From assembly GCA_964568675.1 (NCBI GenBank), contig CAZMQV010000001.1, positions 62,001 to 126,000 of the forward strand: a stretch of DNA of 64,000 nt, given 5' to 3'. Source of the DNA: UPXZ01 sp964568675 (lineage in GTDB: Bacteria > Bacteroidota > Bacteroidia > Bacteroidales > Paludibacteraceae). Each line of letters opens with the position of its first letter. Within the stretch, counting starts at the first letter, position 1. This document shows positions 51,913-60,230 of the stretch, piece after piece. The notes beneath the pieces were generated by a model. The model was not told where the DNA came from. It did not search any database and saw only the letters and a program-made list of their open reading frames with translations. The position numbers and the translations under genes are program-made.

Positions 51913-52206
51913 ATGAAAGCAGTATTTATATCCTTCGATCAGGCTCATAAAGAAGATCTTATTCGGATACTCGATAAGCAACTTATTCGCGGATACACCT
52001 TCTGGGAGGCTACTCAGGGGCGAGGCACTACTTCCGGTGAACCGCATTATGGTAGTCATGCGTGGCCATCGCTCAACAATTCGATACTTTGTGTCATCGA
52101 CAATAAAAAAGTCTCGCAATTGAAAGAAAATCTTAAAGCCCTTGATGAAGCCTCGCCAATGCTTGGGCTTCGACTCTTTATTTGGCCAATTGAAGATATG
52201 TATTAA
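51913..52206 (+). CDS. PII-like small protein at the end of the RND operon
   Basis: 97 residues from ATG 51913; an upstream ATG-like start would add 31 unlikely residues. The pattern beta (KAVFISFDQA) - helix (HKEDLIRILDKQLI) - beta ending in RGYTFW, then a Gly-rich loop (ATQGRGTTSGEPHYGS), beta (NSILCVIDN), helix (SQLKENLKALDE) and beta (GLRLFIWPIE) is that of the ferredoxin-like PII/CutA fold, with the flexible T-loop position occupied by QGRGTTSGEPHYGSH. Unlike glnB there is no uridylylation tyrosine motif. Role is inferred as a sensor or regulator of the pump from position only. Confidence 0.65.
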   Translation: MKAVFISFDQAHKEDLIRILDKQLIRGYTFWEATQGRGTTSGEPHYGSHAWPSLNNSILCVIDNKKVSQLKENLKALDEASPMLGLRLFIWPIEDMY

Positions 52207-52214
52207 AATAAAAA

Positions 52215-52247
52215 TGCCATCTGAACTTCTTCTGATGGCTTTTTTTA
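52215..52247 (+). terminator. Terminator of the efflux operon
   Basis: GCCATC (52216-52221) pairs with GATGGC (52234-52239), followed by T7, nine bases past the PII-like stop. Confidence 0.7.
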
Positions 52248-52669
52248 TTTGCCAATAACGACTGGCAAAGCTCACTGCTATTTACACGATACATCCACAT
52301 CACCACCAAAGGCTCTTAATCCGAGTAAAAGTCCATAAATCATCTTGTTTATTTAATTTCATAAATTTGTAAAATTAAATCCGTAATCCTGCTTTTGCTT
52401 TTCAACCAAAACAATTCAATAATTAACAAACACGCGGAAACAATTAATTATACTTGCCTAATGAATATAAATCTCTGATTTGATACGAAACTCACACGCT
52501 GTCAATGCAAATACATACATTATTATGTCGCATATATATTAATTGTCTAACGCTTACTTTGTTCTTCGTTGAAATCCTCAAATTCTAATACTCTTTTCAC
52601 TTTAAATCTACTTCACAAAATTTTGTAGAAATTAATCTAAAAAATATTTGTAATTTTCTTGTAAAAAAT

Positions 52670-52700
52670 ATTGATAACACAATCTATTTGATTATATTTG
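52670..52700 (+). promoter_or_regulatory. Promoter for the duplicated-domain protein gene
   Basis: ATTG (52670-52673), exactly 19 bases, perfect TATATTTG (52693-52700), 43 bases before the ATG at 52744. Confidence 0.5.
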
Positions 52701-52743
52701 CCACATAAATATTTCTTTTTATAATTCTAAAATCTAATTCCTT

Positions 52744-53484
52744 ATGGCAAGTAATTCCGACAACAGTCATGCGAAAAATGTGACTAATTTCGATTCTCTT
52801 ATTTCTGCTGTTCTTATTATTGGTAATGACTACAAACCTACTAAAGAAAGCATTAAACTACCCGCGCTGCAGGCGCTCCTCGCTTCGGCAAACGAATCTT
52901 TGATTGCGCTGAAAAACGCCGAATCTGCTAATTCCACTGCTATTGATGTCCGTGAATTGGCTTATAAACCGCTCGGCAGTCTGTTTACAAAAATAAACAA
53001 CGCACTGAAAGCTTCAAGCTCTTCTGTTCAGGCAGACAAAACCGCACAAACTATCTTCCGCCGACTTCAGGGCAAAAGAGCAAGCGCAAAAATAACCGAT
53101 GAAGAAAAAAAATCTTTGGAAGCCGATGGAATTGGAATTAATCAAATTTCTGCTTCTCAAATGGGCTACAATGAAAGAGTCAACAACTTCGAAAAACTGA
53201 TTGCCTTCCTCCAAACTATACCGGAATACAATCCCAACGAAGAGGAATTGAAAATAGAAACATTACAAACGCTTCTAAGCGATTTGAAAGCCAAAAACAG
53301 CGAAGTAATGAAAACTTATCTGGTATTGGAAACCGCCCGTGGTGTTCGCAACGGCATTCTCTACAAACCGCTCAATGGTATTGTCGATATTTCCTTAAAC
53401 ATAAAATCTTACATCAAATCCGTTTTTGGTGCCACAAGCACGCAATATAAACTGATTTCCAAACTTCGTTTCGTGAAAATATAA
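52744..53484 (+). CDS. Protein of unknown function with internal duplication
   Basis: 246 residues, no signal peptide, no membrane segment; mostly helical, rich in Ala, Ser, Lys and Asn. Two copies of a domain of about 75 residues are visible: residues 15-90 (NFDSLIS ... Y30, LQALL, R70, Y74-KPL) and 148-223 (NFEKLIA ... Y162, LQTLL, R199, Y207-KPL). Matching positions are 132-133 residues apart throughout. Each copy ends with a segment rich in basic residues (RRLQGKR; ISKLRFVK). I recall similar proteins of about 240 residues in other Bacteroidota but know of no function. It has its own promoter and terminator, so it is a single-gene unit, directly before the 21-bp array. Confidence 0.75.
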   Translation: MASNSDNSHAKNVTNFDSLISAVLIIGNDYKPTKESIKLPALQALLASANESLIALKNAESANSTAIDVRELAYKPLGSLFTKINNALKASSSSVQADKTAQTIFRRLQGKRASAKITDEEKKSLEADGIGINQISASQMGYNERVNNFEKLIAFLQTIPEYNPNEEELKIETLQTLLSDLKAKNSEVMKTYLVLETARGVRNGILYKPLNGIVDISLNIKSYIKSVFGATSTQYKLISKLRFVKI

Positions 53485-53497
53485 TTGAAATGAATAC

Positions 53498-53535
53498 AAA
53501 AACAGCGGTTGCATATCCTGCAACCGCTGTTTTTT
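53498..53535 (+). terminator. Terminator after the duplicated-domain protein gene
   Basis: 16-bp perfect stem AAAAACAGCGGTTGCA / TGCAACCGCTGTTTTT with a 5-base loop and T-run, 14 bases past the stop. Confidence 0.9.
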
Positions 53536-53540
53536 ATGCG

Positions 53541-53834
53541 CTAACCTTTAAATAGCTTGAAGCTTCACACGAAAGATATACGCCAACCTACTTCTTATAT
53601 GCTCCAATCTGTTTAAGAATTATTACAACTTATATTTAGCATAGCCCAACTTGTTTAAGATATATTCCAACATATTTATAACATGGAGCAACCTATTAAA
53701 CACTTATGCCAACTTACGTTTAATATACCCAAACATATTTAAGACATATACGTACTTAGTTATAACATCGTGCGACCCACGAAGTACATAACCCAAACAG
53801 CATTTATCACATAGCAACATGATAAATATACCTT
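53541..53834. repeat. Degenerate tandem array, 14 units with exact 21-bp period
   Basis: Units start at 53541, 53562, 53583, 53604, 53625, 53646, 53667, 53688, 53709, 53730, 53751, 53772, 53793 and 53814, always 21 bases apart. The consensus is CCAAC-n-TATTTA then wrACATATn. By column, A4 is kept in 13 of 14 units, C5 in 12, T18 in 12 and T7 in 11, while the rest varies, so this is not a fresh duplication. Every frame I checked is broken by stop codons, so it does not code for a heptad repeat today. 21 bp is two turns of B-DNA, so the conserved bases would face the same side of the helix. No spacers, so not CRISPR. Confidence 0.8.
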
Positions 53835-53935
53835 AAAATCAGCAACCACCATTATACCGCTTATATTATTCAATTCCCGACTACCAACACTCGACTATAA
53901 ATAAACATCCGCATTCTTTCTGATTATTGGAAATG

Positions 53936-53963
53936 AAAAAGGAGAAGCTTTAAAAGCCTCTCC
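53936..53963 (-). terminator. Terminator on the pgi side
   Basis: On the minus strand GGAGAGGCTTT pairs with AAAGCTTCTCC with one mismatch, followed by TTTTT. It lies 180 bases past the pgi stop, rather far, but is the first terminator for the pgi strand. Confidence 0.6.
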
Positions 53964-54142
53964 TCATTCTCTTGAAGTCAGAAGTCAATTCCTTCGGTTT
54001 GCTTATCTGGGTACTATTCTTTTACCACCTCGGCAGAGCCTGTTTCTTCTTTGTCTTAGCGTGCCGGTATCACCATTCCAATTCAGTCTATTCACCAACC
54101 ATTTATGGCTTCTTTGCCTAAATCTTTTCCGTTCCTCGCTTA

Positions 54143-55486
54143 TTATATCCGGGCTTTAATTGCTTTGGTCTCTTCTTCAAATCCGGGTTTTTCGAGCAAT
54201 GCGAACATGTTCTTTTTATATGCTTCTACTCCCGGTTGGTCAAACGGATTGACGCCAAGCAAATAGCCGCTTATTCCACATGCCTTTTCAAAGAAATAGA
54301 GCAACTCGCCAAGATAATACTCATTGAGTTTCGGAATTTCAATTTTCATGTTGGGTACTCCGCCATCCACGTGGGCTATCATTGTACCCAATTCGGCCAT
54401 TTTATTCACCTGGTCAACTCGGCGTCCGGCAAGGAAGTTGAGCCCATCCAAGTTTTCTTCCGAGTGTGGAAATATCTTGGTATTATTAGGCTCATTTATC
54501 GATATCACGGTTTCGAAAATGCTGCGCTCTCCTTCTTGTATCCATTGCCCCATCGAGTGTAGGTCGGTGGTGAAATCTACCGATGCTGGAAAAATACCTT
54601 TGTTCTCTTTGCCTTCACTTTCGCCGTATAGCTGTTTCCACCATTCCGACACATAATGAAGTTTGGGGTGATAGTTTACTAATATCTCGATTTTTTTCCC
54701 TGATTTGTATAGCTCATTGCGTGCAGCGGCATATTGCGCTGCCGGGTTTTCGTTATATGGTGTGTCCACGCCGCATAATTGCTCCATGGTCATCGCTCCT
54801 TGCACCAATTGACGAATGTCGAATCCGGCTACTGCGATTGGAAGCAATCCCACGGGGGTGAGCACCGAATAGCGTCCGCCTACACTATCTTCCAATACAA
54901 ATGATTTCAATCCCTCTTTGTCGGCTAATGTCCTTAGCGCGCCTTTTGCTTTGTCCGTTACGCAAATTATCAATTTCTGTGCCGCTTCTTTGCCTTGTTG
55001 CTCTTCCAGTTGTGTCTTTAGCAAGCGAAATGCGAGCGCAGGCTCGGTAGTTGTCCCTGATTTTGAAATTGAGATTATCCCAAATTTCTTGTTTTTTAGT
55101 AATTCCTGCAATTCGTAAAGATAGTCTTCGCCAATGTTTTGCCCGGCATAGAGTATCACGGGATATTTGCGCGTTGTTTGTAGCCAATCGAAACTATTCG
55201 AAAGCGCGTCGATTACTGCTTTAGCGCCTAAATAACTTCCTCCAATACCGATTACAACCACTACTTCACAATTCTCTTGAAGAATTTTCGCGCTATTCTC
55301 AATGTCGGCAAACCGCTGTTCATCAATTGATGATGGCAGGTTGAGCCAACCCAAAAAATCGTTGCCTTTACCGCTACCACTGTGCAGCGCTTTGTTGGCT
55401 ACGCTTACTTGCTCTTTGTATCCGGCGATATTCTCTGCCGATACAAAATTCAGAGCTTTTGCAAATGAAAATTGAATGTGTTCCAT
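54143..55486 (-). CDS. pgi: Glucose-6-phosphate isomerase
   Basis: Interconverts glucose-6-phosphate and fructose-6-phosphate. 447 residues, the short form usual in Bacteroidota and Firmicutes. Landmarks: VVVIGIGGSYLGAKAVIDAL (about 77-96), ISISKSGTTTEPALAFR (about 138-154, phosphate site), GGRYSVLTPVGLLP, and the catalytic NPFDQPGVEAYKKNMF near the C terminus. Starts 25 bases after the gpsA stop and shares its direction; probably one transcript with lysS and gpsA. Confidence 0.97.
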   Translation of the reverse strand: MEHIQFSFAKALNFVSAENIAGYKEQVSVANKALHSGSGKGNDFLGWLNLPSSIDEQRFADIENSAKILQENCEVVVVIGIGGSYLGAKAVIDALSNSFDWLQTTRKYPVILYAGQNIGEDYLYELQELLKNKKFGIISISKSGTTTEPALAFRLLKTQLEEQQGKEAAQKLIICVTDKAKGALRTLADKEGLKSFVLEDSVGGRYSVLTPVGLLPIAVAGFDIRQLVQGAMTMEQLCGVDTPYNENPAAQYAAARNELYKSGKKIEILVNYHPKLHYVSEWWKQLYGESEGKENKGIFPASVDFTTDLHSMGQWIQEGERSIFETVISINEPNNTKIFPHSEENLDGLNFLAGRRVDQVNKMAELGTMIAHVDGGVPNMKIEIPKLNEYYLGELLYFFEKACGISGYLLGVNPFDQPGVEAYKKNMFALLEKPGFEEETKAIKARI

Positions 55487-55510
55487 ATTATAACTTGTTA
55501 ATTGTTTGGT

Positions 55511-56584
55511 TTATTTTAATTTCGAAGTCAATTCATTTATCTCCAACAATGGAGAGCTTTTTTCATAAAGAATATTATATACCGCTTCTACGATTGGTAT
55601 ATTCACTTGATATTTTTGATTCATCTCATGGATGGTTTTAGTCGCATAATACCCTTCTGCTATCATTTCCATCTCTATTTGAGCCGTCTTCACCGAGTAT
55701 CCCATCCCTATCATACTACCGAATAGCCTGTTCCTGCTAAATTTTGAGTAAGCTGTTACCAGCAAATCGCCTAAGAATGCCGATTCGCTGATATCACGAT
55801 GTTGAGGATTCGTAGCTGTACAAAATCGATTCATTTCTTGCACGGCATTCGAGATAAGTACTGCTTGAAAGTTGTCGCCATATTTCAATCCATGACAAAT
55901 CCCCGAAGCGATTGCATAAATGTTTTTCATCACTGAGGTATATTCCAGTCCATATACGTCGTCGCTTATTCGGGAATGAATGTAAGGATTGATGAATTTG
56001 TCGGCTACATATCGTGCGTTTTCGCGCGATTGACAGGCGATGGTCAAATACGAAAGGCGTTCGAGCGCCACTTCTTCCGCATGACACGGCCCTCCAATTA
56101 CAAGCATCTTCTCACTTGGTACATTGTATTTCTCAATAAAGTAATCGGATATCAGCATGTTCTCGTCTGGCACGATACCTTTTATTGCCGAAACTACTAT
56201 TTTGTCGCTTATCTTCCGCTTTAGTTTCTTTAAGTGCTGCTTGAGAAATGGTGATGGCGTAGCAAAAATAAGAATGTCCGAATTTTTTACAACCTTGTTG
56301 ATGTCGCTCGAAAATGATATCCTGTCGGTGTTGAATTTCACGCCACTTAAATACGAAGGGTTTTTACCAAGTCGGATAAACTCATCTATCTGCTCTTGGC
56401 GGCGCATATACCAATGGATGTATTTCACATTCGAGAGTGTGATTTTTGCAAGCGCCGTAGCCCAGCTTCCACCTCCCATAATTGCAATCCGCACATTGTC
56501 ATACTCCTTGCGGGGTTCTGTTTCTCCTAATATTTCTGACAATGTTATATTGGAGTTTCCCCATTCGATGCTTTCTGTAATCAT
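55511..56584 (-). CDS. gpsA: Glycerol-3-phosphate dehydrogenase (NAD(P)+)
   Basis: Makes sn-glycerol-3-phosphate from dihydroxyacetone phosphate for phospholipids. The Rossmann motif is RIAIMGGGSWATALAKI, followed by FATPSPFLKQHL, VVSAIKGIVPDE, GGPCHAEEVALERLSYLT and the catalytic-domain GLEYTSVMKNIYAIA. From ATG 56584 it has 357 residues with about 30 before the Rossmann strand, more than relatives have. An in-frame GTG at 56494 with an AAGGAG nine bases before it would give 327 residues, the usual size; either start is possible. Ends 25 bases before pgi. Confidence 0.95.
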   Translation of the reverse strand: MITESIEWGNSNITLSEILGETEPRKEYDNVRIAIMGGGSWATALAKITLSNVKYIHWYMRRQEQIDEFIRLGKNPSYLSGVKFNTDRISFSSDINKVVKNSDILIFATPSPFLKQHLKKLKRKISDKIVVSAIKGIVPDENMLISDYFIEKYNVPSEKMLVIGGPCHAEEVALERLSYLTIACQSRENARYVADKFINPYIHSRISDDVYGLEYTSVMKNIYAIASGICHGLKYGDNFQAVLISNAVQEMNRFCTATNPQHRDISESAFLGDLLVTAYSKFSRNRLFGSMIGMGYSVKTAQIEMEMIAEGYYATKTIHEMNQKYQVNIPIVEAVYNILYEKSSPLLEINELTSKLK

Positions 56585-56624
56585 ATTCTATCGTTTTGCT
56601 ATGATTAATTATTTTCTTTGGCAC

Positions 56625-56657
56625 GAAAAGCACTGAATTTTCTTTTCAGTGCTTTTC
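56625..56657 (-). terminator. Hairpin between lysS and gpsA
   Basis: Perfect 13-bp stem GAAAAGCACTGAA / TTCAGTGCTTTTC with a 7-base loop in the 124-base gap. Only a short U-rich stretch follows, so it may be a partial terminator or processing site. Confidence 0.55.
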
Positions 56658-56708
56658 TTGCTTTTTTAATGTCGGAATAAACAGTAGGTTTTTGATTATC
56701 TTTAACCG

Positions 56709-58445
56709 CTATGCCTCTGCGCCCGCATTGTTTATCCAGGCTTCCACTTCTTCTTTGGTCGGATTTTTTAGTTCCAATTTGCTTTTCTTGTTGATGCCGC
56801 AAATATCCTGATGTAGTTTGTTAGCGTTCAATCCCGATAAACTTTTGGCGCTTACATATCCGGCTTTTTGCAACACGGATACCCACGCTTCGGGTACGCC
56901 CAATTCGGTGTATTTGTCTATCGTATCTGCTTTCACACTCTTCTCCGGCTTCATTTGTGGAAATAAAAGTACTTCCTGAATGGCTTGCTGTCCGGTCATT
57001 AGCATCGTTAGCCTGTCCATCCCGATTCCCATTCCCGATGTCGGTGGCATTCCATATTCCAATGAACGAACGAAATCCATGTCTATAAACATCGCTTCGT
57101 CATCTCCTTTTTCCGAAAGTTTGAGTTGATCCTGAAAGCGCTCAAGCTGATCAATCGGATCGTTTAGTTCCGAATAGGCGTTGGCAAGTTCTTTGCCATT
57201 AACCATTAGCTCAAAACGCTCGGTTAAGTCTGGGTTGCTCCGATGTGTTTTACACAACGGGCTCATTTCGCGCGGATAGTCGGTAATGAATGTTGGTTGA
57301 ATGTAATTGCCTTCGCATTTTTCTCCAAAAATTTCATCAATCAGTTTACCTTTTCCCATCGTTTCGTCTGCTTCGATGTTAAGCCTTTTACACACATCGC
57401 GCAGCGCCTCTTCGTCCATTCCTGCAATGTCTATTCCTGTAAATTCTTTGATGCTGTCGAGCATCGTTACTCGCTTGTAAGGAGCTTTGAAGTCAATGGT
57501 TTTCTCGCCAACTTTCACTTCGGTTGTTCCATTCACGTCGATACATATTCGCTCAATCATTTGTTCGGTAAATTCCATCATCCAGTTGTAATCCTTGTAC
57601 GCCACATAGATTTCCATCGCCGTGAACTCCGGATTGTGGGTGCGGTCCATTCCTTCATTGCGGAAGTTTTTTGAAAATTCATATACTCCTTCAAATCCTC
57701 CTACAATAAGTCTTTTCAAATAAAGTTCATTAGCGATCCGAAGATACAGAGGTATGTCGAGCGAGTTGTGATGAGTCGCAAAAGGGCGCGCCGACGCGCC
57801 GCCCGGTATCGATTGAAGTATTGGAGTCTCCACTTCAATATATCCTTGCGAGTTGAAATAGCCGCGCATCGACTCATATACTTTTGTTCGTTTTAGAAAA
57901 ATATCCTTGACGCCTTCATTCACCACCAAATCCACATAACGTTGGCGATAACGCTGTTCAGGGTCTTCAAACGAGTCGTATGCTACACCATCTTTGTATT
58001 TTACAATTGGTAAGGGCTTGATTGATTTGCTTAATACCGTAAGTTCTTGTGCGTGTACACTTATTTCTCCCATTTGGGTGCGAAACACAAATCCTTTAAT
58101 GCCTATAAAATCACCTATGTCAAGGAGTTTTTTGAAAACTGTGTTATACATTTCGGGTTGCGCTTCGGAGTTAATGTCATCGCGGCTTATATATACCTGA
58201 ATGCGTCCTTTGCTATCCTGAAGCTCTACAAACGAAGCTTTTCCCATGATCCGCCGGCTCATGATTCGCCCCGCCACGCATACTTTGCGCGTCGTTTCGT
58301 CTTCATCTTTGAACTCCTGCTTTATGTCTGTTGAAAATGCGTCGGTTGGATACAATGCTGCGGGGTATGGATCGATGCCCATCGCGCGCAAACTTCTTAA
58401 ACTTTCTCTTCTGAACTGTTCTTGTTCGCTTAATTCCAGATTCAT
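56709..58445 (-). CDS. lysS: Lysyl-tRNA synthetase, class II
   Basis: Charges tRNA-Lys. 578 residues: N-terminal OB-fold anticodon-binding domain (about 50-150, KVCVAGRIMSRRIMGKASFVEL), class II core with motif 2 FRNEGMDRTHNPEFT and motif 3 GMGIGMDRLTMLMT. After the core there is a C-terminal extension of about 70 residues (GVPEAWVSVLQKAGYVSAKSL ... INKKSKLELKNPTKEEVEAW) typical of Bacteroidota enzymes and absent in E. coli LysS. Possible promoter box at 58621-58628. Confidence 0.97.
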   Translation of the reverse strand: MNLELSEQEQFRRESLRSLRAMGIDPYPAALYPTDAFSTDIKQEFKDEDETTRKVCVAGRIMSRRIMGKASFVELQDSKGRIQVYISRDDINSEAQPEMYNTVFKKLLDIGDFIGIKGFVFRTQMGEISVHAQELTVLSKSIKPLPIVKYKDGVAYDSFEDPEQRYRQRYVDLVVNEGVKDIFLKRTKVYESMRGYFNSQGYIEVETPILQSIPGGASARPFATHHNSLDIPLYLRIANELYLKRLIVGGFEGVYEFSKNFRNEGMDRTHNPEFTAMEIYVAYKDYNWMMEFTEQMIERICIDVNGTTEVKVGEKTIDFKAPYKRVTMLDSIKEFTGIDIAGMDEEALRDVCKRLNIEADETMGKGKLIDEIFGEKCEGNYIQPTFITDYPREMSPLCKTHRSNPDLTERFELMVNGKELANAYSELNDPIDQLERFQDQLKLSEKGDDEAMFIDMDFVRSLEYGMPPTSGMGIGMDRLTMLMTGQQAIQEVLLFPQMKPEKSVKADTIDKYTELGVPEAWVSVLQKAGYVSAKSLSGLNANKLHQDICGINKKSKLELKNPTKEEVEAWINNAGAEA

Positions 58446-58620
58446 TTTAATTCGGTTCTAATTATTAGTTATTTCAGAAACAATCTTTCTGACACGCTTC
58501 CCGCCTTTTTTCAAAAAATAAAGATACGAAGTGTGGCAGACAATATGCACATGACAATCAGATACATACATCTATTTCTAAAGGATAATTCTGTGATTGA
58601 ATGCTTCTGTGTGCAAGGTG

Positions 58621-58628
58621 CAAAGGTA
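58621..58628 (-). promoter_or_regulatory. Possible -7 promoter box for lysS
   Basis: Minus strand TACCTTTG, the most typical form of the Bacteroidota -7 box, 176 bases before the ATG. -33 element not clear. Confidence 0.4.
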
Positions 58629-58725
58629 CAAAAAAAAGAGTGATATTCTGTTGTCTTAGCTCCATTTTATAGCGTTTGCTTGCTTTCGCTACAAAACGCA
58701 CGATACATTTCTCGTTTTTTATGTG

Positions 58726-58733
58726 TATTTTTG
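58726..58733 (+). promoter_or_regulatory. Possible -7 promoter box for the kinase-RapZ fusion gene
   Basis: TATTTTTG, 63 bases before the ATG at 58797. -33 element not clear. Confidence 0.35.
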
Positions 58734-58796
58734 TCAAAATTTTTCAAGAAAAAAGCGAGGATAGATAAGTACATAAATCTAAAATAAAACGATCCA

Positions 58797-60230
58797 ATGA
58801 CTACACTAAAACAATTATTTGAAAAAGCGACCGGCAAGAACAATCCCGAAGAAGTGCAAATGGCTGTGTCGGGTTCCAATAGAAAGTATTACCGACTTTG
58901 GCAGGACGATGTTTCTTTGGTTGGTGTTGTTGGCACGTCTGTGGAGGAGAATCGGGCTTTTATAGCTATGAGCAAGCATTTTGAGTTGAAAGGCTTGCCC
59001 GTGCCGCGTTTTATCGAGGCTTCCGACGACGAATTGCTCTATTTGCAGGAAGATTTGGGCGATGTTTTATTGTTCGATTACGTGAAAAAGGGAAGACAAA
59101 CGCGCGTGTTCAGTTCTCACGAAAAAGCAATGCTTCATAAAACAATGGAGTTGCTCCCCAAAATTCAGGTTGTTGGCGCTCAGGGATTTGATTTCTCGCT
59201 GTGTTACCCGCAGCCGGCTTTCAATAGCCGCTCCACCTTCTGGGATTTGAATTATTTTAAATATAGTTTTCTAAAACCGAGTGGTCTCGATTTTCAGGAA
59301 AATAAATTGGAAGATGATTTCGAACGACTCACCAACGACTTGTTGGCAATCCCTGCCGACACATTTATGTATCGCGATTTTCAGAGCCGCAATGTGATGA
59401 TAAAGGATGAAAATCCCTTTTTTATTGACTATCAGGGCGGACGGCGCGGTCCCGTGCATTACGATGTAGCTTCTTTTCTATGGCAGGCACGTGCTCAATA
59501 TGGTGCGGATTTGCGTGAAGAGTTGTTGCAAACATACTTGCGCTCATTACACAAATACCTCGATTTTGAAGATGAAAATTTCCGAGCTTCGCTCAATTTG
59601 TTCGTGCTTTTCAGGTTGATTCAAGTACTTGGAGCCTATGGCTATCGCGGTTATTTCGAGAAAAAACCACATTTTTTACAAAGCATTCCACACGCGATGG
59701 AAAATCTGCGTGAGTTGATGCGCGATACCAGTTTTCCGCACTATCCTTATCTGACCGAAGTACTTGAAAATCTCGCGGACTTAAAGCAATTCAAAGAAAT
59801 GCAATTGGACAAACCGCTGGTAATCACCATGTATAGTTTCTCTTACAAAAAAGGTATTCCAAACGACAATTCGGGTAATGGCGGTGGTTTCGTGTTCGAT
59901 TGCCGGGCGGTAAATAATCCGGGGAAATACGAACGATACTACTCCCTCACCGGTTTGGACGAGCCTGTAATTCAATTTCTGGAAGAAGATGGCGAAATTT
60001 TGAAATTTATAAGAAATGCCCAGCTGCTCGTTGATGCCTCCACAAAAAGATATGTTGAACGAAAATTTACGAATTTGATGATTAGTTTTGGCTGTACCGG
60101 TGGCCAACATCGCTCGGTCTATGCTGCGCAAAAAGTAGCGGAGCATCTTCATGAAAAATTTGGAGTTGAGGTGCGGCTCATTCATCGCGAACAAAATATC
60201 GAACAAGTTTTCGAAAGCAAAATTAATTAG
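58797..60230 (+). CDS. Aminoglycoside-phosphotransferase-like kinase fused to RapZ C-terminal domain
   Basis: 477 residues in two parts. Residues about 1-330 form an APH/choline-kinase-like domain: SNRKYYRLW, YLQEDLGDVLLFDY, the catalytic loop MYRDFQSRNVMIKD and metal-binding FFIDYQGGRRGPVHYD. Residues about 340-477 match the RapZ C-terminal domain: ITMYSFSYKKGIPNDNSGNGGGFVFDCRAVNNPG and MISFGCTGGQHRSVYAAQKVA. In E. coli this half binds glucosamine-6-phosphate and small RNA, but there it is joined to a P-loop domain. The kinase half is like AmgK, which phosphorylates cell-wall sugars, so a role in amino-sugar sensing or recycling is a reasonable inference. Confidence 0.88.
   Translation: MTTLKQLFEKATGKNNPEEVQMAVSGSNRKYYRLWQDDVSLVGVVGTSVEENRAFIAMSKHFELKGLPVPRFIEASDDELLYLQEDLGDVLLFDYVKKGRQTRVFSSHEKAMLHKTMELLPKIQVVGAQGFDFSLCYPQPAFNSRSTFWDLNYFKYSFLKPSGLDFQENKLEDDFERLTNDLLAIPADTFMYRDFQSRNVMIKDENPFFIDYQGGRRGPVHYDVASFLWQARAQYGADLREELLQTYLRSLHKYLDFEDENFRASLNLFVLFRLIQVLGAYGYRGYFEKKPHFLQSIPHAMENLRELMRDTSFPHYPYLTEVLENLADLKQFKEMQLDKPLVITMYSFSYKKGIPNDNSGNGGGFVFDCRAVNNPGKYERYYSLTGLDEPVIQFLEEDGEILKFIRNAQLLVDASTKRYVERKFTNLMISFGCTGGQHRSVYAAQKVAEHLHEKFGVEVRLIHREQNIEQVFESKIN

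Larger units (their letters stand above)
52207..52743 (+). other. Intergenic region with terminator and promoter
   Basis: 537 AT-rich bases with no credible gene: a terminator at 52215-52247 and a promoter at 52670-52700. The middle part (about 52250-52660) shows nothing that I recognise. Confidence 0.6.
53485..54142. other. Intergenic region holding the 21-bp array
   Basis: 658 bases without a gene: a terminator (53498-53535), the periodic array (53541-53834), about 100 bases of plain AT-rich DNA, the pgi-side terminator (53936-53963), and about 180 bases before the pgi stop in which I see nothing. Confidence 0.7.
58446..58796. other. Divergent region between lysS and the kinase-RapZ fusion gene
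   Basis: 351 bases with no gene; contains -7 boxes for both directions (58621-58628 minus, 58726-58733 plus). The lysS leader would be about 170 bases, but I see no T-box-like or other known leader. Confidence 0.55.

Noticed and set aside
53541..53834. CRISPR array or coding heptad repeat
   Set aside because: Units follow each other without spacers, and the frames checked on both strands contain stop codons, so neither reading fits.
58667..58879. 70-codon minus-strand frame over the start of the kinase-RapZ gene
   Set aside because: Antisense to a well-supported gene start and its promoter.
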